This document shows, piece after piece, positions 36,174 through 43,433 of a stretch of 64,000 nucleotides of DNA. How positions within the stretch are numbered: position 1 is the stretch's first letter; each line of letters begins with the position of its first letter. A program made the translations under genes and the position numbers. The stretch spans positions 62,001 through 126,000 of the forward strand of contig NZ_JYMR01000051.1 of the NCBI RefSeq assembly GCF_000938255.1. The letters are read 5' to 3'. This DNA comes from Bradyrhizobium sp. LTSP849 (lineage in GTDB: Bacteria > Pseudomonadota > Alphaproteobacteria > Rhizobiales > Xanthobacteraceae). The notes beneath the pieces are model-generated. The model ran no database searches. It saw only the letters and a program-made list of their open reading frames with translations, and was not told where the DNA came from.

Positions 36174-38456
36174 ATGTCCGGTATTGTTCTCTCTGCGTCG
36201 GTTCGCCAGAACCTGCTCTCCCTCCAGTCCACTGCTGATCTGCTCGCCACCACACAGAACCGTCTGTCGACCGGCAAGAGCGTCAACTCGGCCCTGGACA
36301 ATCCCACCAACTTCTTCACGGCACAGTCGCTCGACAACCGCGCCAGCGACATCAACAATCTGCTCGATGGCATCGCCAACGGCGTGCAGGTGCTCCAGGC
36401 CGCCAACACCGGCCTGACCTCGCTGCAGAAGCTGATCGATTCCGCGAAGTCGATCGCCAACCAGGCGCTCCAGACAACCGTCGGCTACTCCACCAAGTCC
36501 AACGTCTCCACCACGATCGCGGGTGCGACGGCGGCCGACCTGCGTGGCACCACCTCCTTTGCCAGCGCAACTGCAAACAGCAACGTGCTGTATGACGGCG
36601 CGGCGGGTGGCACCACGGCGGCGAGCGGCACCACGACCCTCGGCGCCACCATCGGCGCCCTGACGGGTTCGACGGCAACGACCGGCGCCGGCGGCACCAC
36701 CGCCCTGACTGGCACCATCACCCTGATCGCCGCCAGCGGCACCAGCGCGACCGGCTTGGTCGGCAACGCCCAGCCGGCCGACGGCGACACGCTCACCGTC
36801 AACGGCAAGACCATCACCTTCCGCGCGGGCACGGCTCCGACCTCGACCGCGGTTGCGTCCGGCTCGGGCGTCAGCGGCAACCTCGTCACCGACGGCAGCG
36901 GCAACACCACCGTCTATCTCGGCACCTCGGGTACGCCGGCTGCGACCGTCAACGATCTCTTGAGTGCGATCGATCTGGCCAGCGGCGTGAGGACGGCTTC
37001 GATCACCGCAGGTGCTGCGACGATCACCAACAGCGTCAACCAGACCATTTCGAGCGTCGGCGCCAGCAAGGTCACGCTGGAAAGCTCTACGGGTGCGGAT
37101 CTGAGCGTCACCGGCAAGGCTGACCTGCTCAATGCTCTCGGCCTGACGACGTCTTCGGGCGCGGGCAATGCTTCCGTGAACGTCAACCGGACCACGAGCG
37201 CGAGCTCGCTCGGTGCGACGATTGCGGACGGTTCGACGCTGAACGTCGACGGCCACGTCATCATCTTCAAGAACGCGCCGACCCCTGGCTCGACCGGTGC
37301 TCCGGCCGTCGGCAGCGGTTTTGGTGCGAGCGGTGCGGTCGTCACCGACGGCAACGGCAACTCGACGGTCTATCTCCAGGCCGGCACGGTCAACGACGTG
37401 CTGAAGGCGATCGACCTTGCCACCGGCGTGCAGACCGCGACAATCAACGCCAACGGCACTGCAACGCTTGCGACCGCCACTGGCCAGTCGAACTCGACGA
37501 TCAATACCTCCGGTCAGCTCAAGCTCTCGACCGGCGTCAATGCCGATTTGTCGATCACCGGCAGCGGCAATGCATTGAATGTGTTCGGGCTGGCCGGTAA
37601 CACCGGCTCGGCGACCGCCTTCACCGCGGCTCGTACTTCCGGCATCGGCGGCATCGCCGGCAAGACCTTGACCTTCGCTTCCTTCAATGGCGGCACGGCG
37701 GTCAACGTCACCTTCGGCGATGGCACCAACGGCACGGTCAAGACGCTCGACCAGCTCAACACGGCGCTTCAGGCCAACAACCTGGCCGCCACGATCGACG
37801 CCAACGGTCAGCTCACCATTACCGCTTCCAACGACTACGCGTCCTCGACCATCGGCTCGACCACTGCGGGCGGTGGAATCGGCGGCACGCTCACTGCCGC
37901 GCTGACGTTCTCGACGGCTTCCAATCCCATCCAGGATGCGGTTGCGCAGACGGCCCGCGCCAATCTGGTCTCTCAGTACAACAACATCCTGAACCAGATC
38001 GACACGACCTCGCAGGACTCCTCGTTCAACGGCGTCAACCTGTTGAACGGCGACCAGCTCAAGCTGGTGTTCGACGAGACCGGCAAGTCCAACCTCAACA
38101 TCACCGGCGTGACCTACAACTCCAAGGGTCTGGGCCTCGCTGCACTGACCGTCGGCGTCGACTTCATCGACAACGCGGCGTCCAACAAGGTGCTGACCAA
38201 TCTGAACGCCGCGTCGAGCACGCTGCGCTCGGAAGCCTCGGCGCTCGGTTCGAACCTCTCGGTGGTGCAGGTTCGTCAGGACTTCAACAAGAACCTGATC
38301 AACGTGCTGCAGACCGGTTCGTCGAACCTGACCCTGGCGGACACCAACGTCGAAGCGGCGAACAGCCAGGCACTGTCGACCCGTCAGTCGATCGCGGTCT
38401 CCGCGCTGTCGCTGGCCAACACGTCGCAGCAGAGCGTGCTCCAGCTGCTCCGCTAA
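36174..38456 (+). CDS. fliC3: Flagellin 3 (large, subpolar type)
   Basis: A 760-residue flagellin with the same D0/D1 ends and modules A-C as flagellins 1 and 2. It shares the link STATTGAGGTTALTG with flagellin 2 but resembles flagellin 1 in parts of module B and the C-terminal domain (QIDTTSQ, LSVVQVRQDF), giving a mosaic look. Specific changes include VIIFKNAPTPGSTGAPAVGS in module B and ITASNDYASSTIGSTTAGGG at the end of module C. The leader has CCAGAAGGGTCAA. Mosaic structure is what gene conversion among tandem copies would produce. Confidence 0.95.
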   Translation: MSGIVLSASVRQNLLSLQSTADLLATTQNRLSTGKSVNSALDNPTNFFTAQSLDNRASDINNLLDGIANGVQVLQAANTGLTSLQKLIDSAKSIANQALQTTVGYSTKSNVSTTIAGATAADLRGTTSFASATANSNVLYDGAAGGTTAASGTTTLGATIGALTGSTATTGAGGTTALTGTITLIAASGTSATGLVGNAQPADGDTLTVNGKTITFRAGTAPTSTAVASGSGVSGNLVTDGSGNTTVYLGTSGTPAATVNDLLSAIDLASGVRTASITAGAATITNSVNQTISSVGASKVTLESSTGADLSVTGKADLLNALGLTTSSGAGNASVNVNRTTSASSLGATIADGSTLNVDGHVIIFKNAPTPGSTGAPAVGSGFGASGAVVTDGNGNSTVYLQAGTVNDVLKAIDLATGVQTATINANGTATLATATGQSNSTINTSGQLKLSTGVNADLSITGSGNALNVFGLAGNTGSATAFTAARTSGIGGIAGKTLTFASFNGGTAVNVTFGDGTNGTVKTLDQLNTALQANNLAATIDANGQLTITASNDYASSTIGSTTAGGGIGGTLTAALTFSTASNPIQDAVAQTARANLVSQYNNILNQIDTTSQDSSFNGVNLLNGDQLKLVFDETGKSNLNITGVTYNSKGLGLAALTVGVDFIDNAASNKVLTNLNAASSTLRSEASALGSNLSVVQVRQDFNKNLINVLQTGSSNLTLADTNVEAANSQALSTRQSIAVSALSLANTSQQSVLQLLR

Positions 38457-38486
38457 ATCGCGGCAGACATCGCAAGACAGATACAG

Positions 38487-38513
38487 CGGCGGGGCTTCGG
38501 CCCCGCCGTTTTT
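38487..38513 (+). terminator. Rho-independent terminator of fliC3
   Basis: CGGCGGGGC-TTCG-GCCCCGCCG followed by TTTTT; two base pairs shorter than those of fliC1 and fliC2. Confidence 0.88.
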
Positions 38514-38562
38514 CGTTGCCTACAGGCGTTCCGGATCCGCCGATCCGTGGCCGGGCAGGGCG

Positions 38563-38577
38563 TTAACCTTTCGTTAA
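38563..38577 (+). promoter_or_regulatory. Perfect CtrA-type box 1 upstream of fliC4
   Basis: TTAA-CCTTTCG-TTAA, followed by CC, is an exact TTAA-N7-TTAA. It is the distal member of a pair. Confidence 0.65.
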
Positions 38578-38586
38578 CCGTATCGC

Positions 38587-38601
38587 TTAAAGCGGCGTTA
38601 A
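38587..38601 (+). promoter_or_regulatory. Perfect CtrA-type box 2 upstream of fliC4
   Basis: TTAA-AGCGGCG-TTAA, followed by CC, is a second exact match whose centre lies 24 bp from that of box 1. It ends 103 bp before the fliC4 ATG. Confidence 0.65.
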
Positions 38602-38704
38602 CCATACTTTAAAGGACAGCCCCTAAAACTGGACAAAAGGCCGCCTTCCAGACCGGCGAGCCCGATTCGTACCTGGTTCTGCGCTTCAAGAGGAAGACCT
38701 GCCA

Positions 38705-40990
38705 ATGTCCAACATCGTTCTCTCGGCGTCTGTTCGCCAGAACCTGTTGTCGCTGCAGTCGACGGCCGACTTGCTGGCCACGACGCAGGAGCGGCTTTCG
38801 ACCGGCAAAAAGGTCAACACCGCGCTCGATAATCCCACCAACTTCTTCACAGCGCAGGGGCTGGACAACCGGGCGAGCGACATCAGCAACCTCCTGGACG
38901 GCATCAATAACGGTGTGCAGGTGCTCCAGGCGGCCAATACCGGCATCACCTCGCTCCAGAAGCTGATCGACAGCGCGAAATCGATCGCCAACCAGGCGCT
39001 CCAGACCACGGTCGGCTACTCCACCAAGTCCAACGTCTCGACCACAATCCCGGGTGCGACACCGGCGGACCTGCGCGGCACGACATCTTATGCAAGCGCG
39101 ACCGCCAACAGCAACGTGCTCTACACCGGTGCGGCCGGCGGCGTCACACCGGTGACGGCGGCCGCGGCGCTCGGCGCCTCGCTGGGTTCAAACGCCGGCA
39201 CGACGACGGGTGTTGCGGCGACCGCCGCTGACGGTACCACCGCGCTCGGCGGCACCAACACGCTGCTCGGCACCACGACATCCAGCACGTTCAGCACGCC
39301 GCCGGCGGACGGCGACACCATCACGGTGAACGGCAAGACCATCACCTTCCGCACCGGCCCCGCTCCGACGACGCAGCCGACCGGCTGGGGCCTCAACGCC
39401 AGCGGAAGCATTGCCACCGACGGCAACGGCAATTCGATCGTCTATGAGGGAACGGCGGCGGCGCCCAAGGCGACCGTCAACGACGTCCTCAGCGCGATCG
39501 ACTTGGCGAGCGGCGTCAAGACCGCGACGATCAGCGCAGGTGCCGCAACAATTGCGACAAGCGGCGCGACTGTCGGTACGGTCCAAACACCGTCCTCCAT
39601 TACTACGGGCGTGGTCACGCTGAAGAGCTCGACCGGCGCCGATCTGAGCGTGACGGGTAATGCCGACTTCCTCCACGCCCTCGGCCTGACCGCCGCGACC
39701 GGCGCGGGCAATGCCAGTGTGACCGCGAACCGGTCCACGACCTCGGGCTCGCTGGGCTCCCTGGTCCAGGACGGTTCGACGCTGAACGTCGACGGTCACA
39801 CCATCACCTTCAAGAACGCGCAGACGCCGCAGTCGGCGGCAAGCGTGGCGACCGGCTATGGCGTCAACGGCAACGTCGTCACCGACGGCAACGGCAACTC
39901 GACCGTTTATCTCCAGAGCGCCAATCTGACCGACCTGCTCAACTCGATTGACCTTGCGACCGGGGTGAAGACCGCCAGCCTCTTCAACGGCGCCGCAACT
40001 CTCTCGACCACCGCGGGCCAGATCCCGTCGTCGGTCAACTCCAGCGGCCAGCTGGCGCTCTCGACCGGCATCAATGCCGACCTCTCGATCACCGGCACCG
40101 GCAACGCGCTCAACGCCTTCGGCCTCAGCGGCAACACCGGAACGGCGACCGCCTTCAGCGCGGCGCGCACCTCCGGCGTTGGTGGTGTCAGCGGCAAGAC
40201 CCTGACTTTCTCGTCCTTTAACGGTGGCACGCCGGTCAACGTCACCTTCGGCGACGGCACCAACGGCACGGTCAAGACGCTCGACCAGCTCAACGTCCAG
40301 CTTCAGGCGAATCACCTGACAGCGACGATCGACGCCAACGGCGTGCTGACGGTGACCACCGTCAACGAATACGCATCCTCGACCCTCGGCTCAAGCACCG
40401 CCGGCGGCGCGGTCGGCGGCACCCTCACTGGCGTGCTCGCCTTTACCACCGCGCAGCCGCCAATCCAGGATCCCGTCGCACAGACGGCGCGCTCCGGCCT
40501 GGTCAGCCAGTTCAACAACATCCTGGCGCAGATCGACACCACGTCGCAGGACTCGTCCTTCAACGGTGTGAACCTTCTGAACGGCGATACGCTCAAGTTG
40601 GTCTTCAACGAGACCGGCAGCTCCACGCTCGGCATCAACGGTGTGGTCTTCAACTCGGCGGGTCTCGGCCTCAGCAATCTCGTGCCCGGCACGGACTTCA
40701 TCGACAACGGTGCCACCAACAAGGTGCTGACCAGCCTGAACGCGGCCTCGAGCACGTTGCGATCGGAAGGTTCCGCGCTCGGTTCGAACCTCTCGATCGT
40801 GCAGGTCCGTCAGGACTTCTCCAAGAACCTGATCAACGTGCTGCAAACCGGCTCGTCCAACCTGACGCTCGCCGATACGAACGAAGAGGCGGCCAACAGC
40901 CAGGCGCTGTCGACCCGCCAGTCCATCGCGGTCTCCGCGCTGTCGCTCGCCAACCAGTCGCAGCAGAGCGTACTCCAGCTGCTCCGCTAA
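38705..40990 (+). CDS. fliC4: Flagellin 4 (large, divergent copy)
   Basis: A 761-residue flagellin with the same architecture as the other three but clearly diverged: MSNIVLSASV start, ATTQERLSTGKKVNTALDNP, link LGTTTSSTFSTPPADG, and different module surfaces (PAPTTQPTGWGLNASGS). The polymerising ends stay conserved. Its control region is also different: two exact TTAA-N7-TTAA boxes instead of one degenerate box, and a leader (AAGAGGAAGACCTGCC) lacking the CCAGAARGGT element of copies 1-3. It therefore probably differs in timing or in FlbT control and may form a distinct filament segment. Confidence 0.94.
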   Translation: MSNIVLSASVRQNLLSLQSTADLLATTQERLSTGKKVNTALDNPTNFFTAQGLDNRASDISNLLDGINNGVQVLQAANTGITSLQKLIDSAKSIANQALQTTVGYSTKSNVSTTIPGATPADLRGTTSYASATANSNVLYTGAAGGVTPVTAAAALGASLGSNAGTTTGVAATAADGTTALGGTNTLLGTTTSSTFSTPPADGDTITVNGKTITFRTGPAPTTQPTGWGLNASGSIATDGNGNSIVYEGTAAAPKATVNDVLSAIDLASGVKTATISAGAATIATSGATVGTVQTPSSITTGVVTLKSSTGADLSVTGNADFLHALGLTAATGAGNASVTANRSTTSGSLGSLVQDGSTLNVDGHTITFKNAQTPQSAASVATGYGVNGNVVTDGNGNSTVYLQSANLTDLLNSIDLATGVKTASLFNGAATLSTTAGQIPSSVNSSGQLALSTGINADLSITGTGNALNAFGLSGNTGTATAFSAARTSGVGGVSGKTLTFSSFNGGTPVNVTFGDGTNGTVKTLDQLNVQLQANHLTATIDANGVLTVTTVNEYASSTLGSSTAGGAVGGTLTGVLAFTTAQPPIQDPVAQTARSGLVSQFNNILAQIDTTSQDSSFNGVNLLNGDTLKLVFNETGSSTLGINGVVFNSAGLGLSNLVPGTDFIDNGATNKVLTSLNAASSTLRSEGSALGSNLSIVQVRQDFSKNLINVLQTGSSNLTLADTNEEAANSQALSTRQSIAVSALSLANQSQQSVLQLLR

Positions 40991-41023
40991 TATCGCAGCG
41001 CAAGATCGCCACTCGAGATATCG

Positions 41024-41052
41024 CGGCGGGGCTAATGCCCCGCCGTTCTTTT
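41024..41052 (+). terminator. Rho-independent terminator of fliC4
   Basis: CGGCGGGGC-TAAT-GCCCCGCCG followed by TTCTTTT. The stem matches the other fliC terminators but the loop differs. Confidence 0.88.
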
Positions 41053-41194
41053 GAGGGAGATCGCTAAGACAAGATTAGCTCAGATTGACGCGCGTCATGC
41101 GAAGCACGTTTACAGCATGCATGCGGGCATTTAGCGTTGGGCTGACGAAGGACTCCACGACCCGTAATACTCCGGAGTGCTTCCAAGCGCACAC

Positions 41195-41209
41195 GTAAGC
41201 AAATCTTAA
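41195..41209 (+). promoter_or_regulatory. CtrA-like box upstream of flaF
   Basis: GTAA-GCAAATC-TTAA, one mismatch from TTAA-N7-TTAA, 75 bp before the flaF ATG. The rest of the 293-bp gap holds no gene. Confidence 0.4.
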
Positions 41210-41283
41210 GCGGTACTGCCTAGGGTTGGGAAAGAAATCCTTAAGCCTGTTCAACGGGCTAGGAAGCTTCCAAGGTGTGATTG

Positions 41284-41652
41284 ATGTCGAATTCTGCTGC
41301 CTCGGCCTACGCGCGTGTTGCAACGACCACCGCATCTCCTCGCGACATCGAGGCGCAAACTTTGCTGAAGGCAGCGAACAAGCTCCAGGACGCGGTCAAC
41401 AACGCCGACCCGTTCAGCGAGCAGACCACGCATGCCCTGATGTTCAACCGCAAGCTCTGGACGATCTTCCTCAGCGAGGCGATGCGCGACAACAATCCGC
41501 AGCCGCTCGACGTCCGGCAGAAGATCGCGAATATCAGCGTGTTCGTGCTGAGCCAGACCGCGGCGCTCCAGATGAGCCCGCAGTTCGATCACTTCCGTCC
41601 GCTGATCGAGATCAACCGCAATATCGCCGCCGGCCTGTCCGGCCGGCCGTGA
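41284..41652 (+). CDS. flaF: Flagellar biosynthesis regulator FlaF
   Basis: A 122-residue FlaF protein, recognised by SPRDIEAQTLLKAANKLQDA, NRKLWTIFLSEAMRDNN and QKIANISVFVLSQT. In Caulobacter FlaF is needed for flagellin synthesis and works opposite to FlbT on flagellin mRNA translation; it also binds flagellins. The ATG at 41284 follows GTGATTG; a TTG at 41281 is less likely. The next gene begins 12 bp after its stop and is probably co-transcribed. Confidence 0.93.
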   Translation: MSNSAASAYARVATTTASPRDIEAQTLLKAANKLQDAVNNADPFSEQTTHALMFNRKLWTIFLSEAMRDNNPQPLDVRQKIANISVFVLSQTAALQMSPQFDHFRPLIEINRNIAAGLSGRP

Positions 41653-41664
41653 CGGAGGCTTGTT

Positions 41665-42033
41665 ATGGCCGACATCATGAGCATCTTGTCGACCGCGTAT
41701 AAGTCCAACGTTCTTTCGACCACGACAGGCTCGTCCAAATACGTCGCAGTCGATTCGTCTCTGTACCAGGGCAATTGGACCGGTACTTATCCCGACGGCA
41801 AGAAATTCTCGCTCAACGTTTCGCAGGTCGACGGGTTTCGCGCGCAGGTCCACTATCAGAGCGACGGGACGTCACAGTACCAGCAGGTCCTGATCAAGGA
41901 TTCTTCGTTCCGTTTCGGCAATACGAAGTTCACGCTGACCGACACCGGTCAGGCCCAGATCAAGAACGTCGTCACCGATCCCGCGACCGGCTCGACCTAT
42001 CTCGACACGGCCCAGGCCACGCTCGACACGTGA
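41665..42033 (+). CDS. Small unknown protein in the flaF operon
   Basis: A 122-residue protein I do not recognise. The first 25 residues (MADIMSILSTAYKSNVLSTT) are amphipathic and Ser/Thr-rich, similar in feel to export signals of flagellar axial proteins. The rest forms alternating strands (NWTGTYPDGKKFSLNVSQVD, FRAQVHYQ, SFRFGNTKFTLT), suggesting a compact beta sandwich. There is no cysteine or signal peptide. A strong GGAGG lies 6 bp before the ATG, which supports translation. It follows flaF by 12 bp, so a role at or in the filament is a reasonable guess. Confidence 0.7.
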   Translation: MADIMSILSTAYKSNVLSTTTGSSKYVAVDSSLYQGNWTGTYPDGKKFSLNVSQVDGFRAQVHYQSDGTSQYQQVLIKDSSFRFGNTKFTLTDTGQAQIKNVVTDPATGSTYLDTAQATLDT

Positions 42034-42036
42034 TCG

Positions 42037-42396
42037 TCAGGCGCTGAGGTCCGTATTGAGCGGACGCGAGGGCTCGGACTTCAGATCCTGCGCATGGAAA
42101 TAGGCCCGGCGGCGCAGCATCGCCTCGTCCGGAAACTGATTCACCACCGCGTCGGTCTTCTCGTTGAGGACCTGGAAGACGAAGGATGCCGCCGCCTGGT
42201 CGAACACGACCTGGCGCGAAACGTTTTCGTTGCTCGGCAGATCATTGCGCGCGGGTGCGGCCGCATCGCCTGCGGCCACCGTCTGGCTCGCTGGCAAATC
42301 GGTTTGCACGGCATCGTTCGCCGCCGTATTCGACGTCGTCACGATCTGCGCTGGTGCCGGTATCCCCACCGGCCTGATGCTGAAATCTGTACTCAT
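42037..42396 (-). CDS. FlaG-like flagellar protein
   Basis: A 119-residue protein with a disordered first half and a C-terminal segment FVFQVLNEKTDAVVNQFPDE. This matches the FlaG pattern of a beta hairpin followed by V-x-(R/N)-Q-(I/F)-P-x-E. FlaG proteins modulate filament length or flagellin export in several bacteria. GGAGG lies 6 bp before the ATG. It converges with the unknown small gene, with stops only 3 bp apart. The family call is from a short motif and is moderate. Confidence 0.6.
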   Translation of the reverse strand: MSTDFSIRPVGIPAPAQIVTTSNTAANDAVQTDLPASQTVAAGDAAAPARNDLPSNENVSRQVVFDQAAASFVFQVLNEKTDAVVNQFPDEAMLRRRAYFHAQDLKSEPSRPLNTDLSA

Positions 42397-42496
42397 GGCA
42401 GCCTCCTGGTTGCCTCGTGTGAGTCAAATCCCAACCCCTCTCAATACGCAACCATGGAACACCAGGTTTGAAGACCCGGTAAGGAAACGTGCCTAA

Positions 42497-42525
42497 CCGC
42501 GCGACGAGATCGCCGCGCGGTTTTT
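42497..42525 (+). terminator. Plus-strand terminator-like hairpin between the FlaG-like and flgN-like genes
   Basis: CCGCGCG and CGCGCGG pair and are followed by TTTTT on the plus strand, although both flanking genes lie on the minus strand. It could end a read-through transcript from the flaF unit that is antisense to the FlaG-like gene. Confidence 0.45.
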
Positions 42526-42555
42526 CGTAAAATTGTAAGCTGTTTTCGTCTGCGC

Positions 42556-43053
42556 TCAGAGCGAGCGGCTGACCGCGAGCGGAGTGATGTGGCGCGGGCC
42601 TGGCGTGGCGCGGCGCCCCGCCGCCGTATAGGTGTTCGGCACGTTGCGCTTCTGGATCTCGGCATTGACGCCGCGCACGACGCTCTCGGAGACCGCATGC
42701 GCGGTCGCGAGCACGGTGAGGTTGACCTGAAGCATCGCGCGGAAGGCGTCGTGGTGCCGATGCAGCGTCGAGAGCAGTTCGGGCGCGGATTTCGCGAGCT
42801 GGGCCTGGTTCGCCTTCAACTGGCTGACGGCCCCGACGTAGCGCCGTGACAGCTCCTGCTTCTGGCTCTCGAGCGTCATCGCTTCGCGGACCTTGCCAGC
42901 GCGCACGAGCTCGGTCTCGCGCTCGATCAGGCCGAGCAAGGCGCTCATCGCGTCCATCAGGTCCTCGGCGAGCTTGCGCGCCGCGGCGCTTTCGGGCGTG
43001 TTGCTCGGGCGCTGCGCTGGCATCGGCTGACGTGACGGGCTGAAGCGGTTCAT
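42556..43053 (-). CDS. FlgN-like flagellar export chaperone
   Basis: A 165-residue, largely helical protein with the FlgN-type heptad region: AAARKLAEDLMDAMSALLGL, ERETELVRAGKVREAMTLES, KQELSRRYVGAVSQLKANQA. FlgN is the cytosolic chaperone of the junction proteins FlgK and FlgL. The family is weakly conserved, so position helps: it lies 12 bp after flgJ in the flgI-flgJ run. The ATG at 43053 was chosen because a longer frame enters flgJ. Confidence 0.65.
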   Translation of the reverse strand: MNRFSPSRQPMPAQRPSNTPESAAARKLAEDLMDAMSALLGLIERETELVRAGKVREAMTLESQKQELSRRYVGAVSQLKANQAQLAKSAPELLSTLHRHHDAFRAMLQVNLTVLATAHAVSESVVRGVNAEIQKRNVPNTYTAAGRRATPGPRHITPLAVSRSL

Positions 43054-43064
43054 CTCGTTTGACC

Positions 43065-43433
43065 TTATGCCGTACGAAGAGTGGTTTTTGCCTGCTGCAT
43101 GATCAGGGTGCGGTAGACGTCGCGGGCGACACCGACCCCGCCGGCGCTGGCGAAGTTCTTGGAATATTGCTCGGTCAGCATCGAACGCCACACGCCGGTG
43201 CCCGGCGTGTCGCCGAACGGGCCTTCGCCCTTCAGGCCCGAGGTCATCTGCGCGAACATGCTGTTGAGAAACATGCCCTCGAAATCGGTGGCGGTCTTCT
43301 GCGACTTGGCCTGCTGCTGCGGCGAGACCTTTTGCAGCGCTGCGGCGAGCTCGAAATCGGGCCGGCCGTTGCGGCTTTCCACCGTGAAGGCCGGGTTTGC
43401 GACGGAGGCGGTGGTGGTTGTGCCGATATGCAT
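43065..43433 (-). CDS. flgJ: Rod-binding protein, FlgJ N-terminal domain type
   Basis: A 122-residue protein with the rod-binding domain of FlgJ (KTATDFEGMFLNSMFAQMTS, GVWRSMLTEQYSKNFASAGG). It lacks the C-terminal muramidase domain, as is normal in alphaproteobacteria; a separate lytic enzyme would be needed to pierce peptidoglycan. It caps the rod during assembly. Its ATG overlaps the flgI stop (TGATG), suggesting translational coupling. Confidence 0.85.
   Translation of the reverse strand: MHIGTTTTASVANPAFTVESRNGRPDFELAAALQKVSPQQQAKSQKTATDFEGMFLNSMFAQMTSGLKGEGPFGDTPGTGVWRSMLTEQYSKNFASAGGVGVARDVYRTLIMQQAKTTLRTA

Noticed and set aside
30929..40990. Regular long repeats considered as CRISPR or a mobile-element array
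   Set aside because: The repeats are 2.3-kb flagellin genes with coding constraint, each with a terminator; there are no short spacers, cas genes or transposase.
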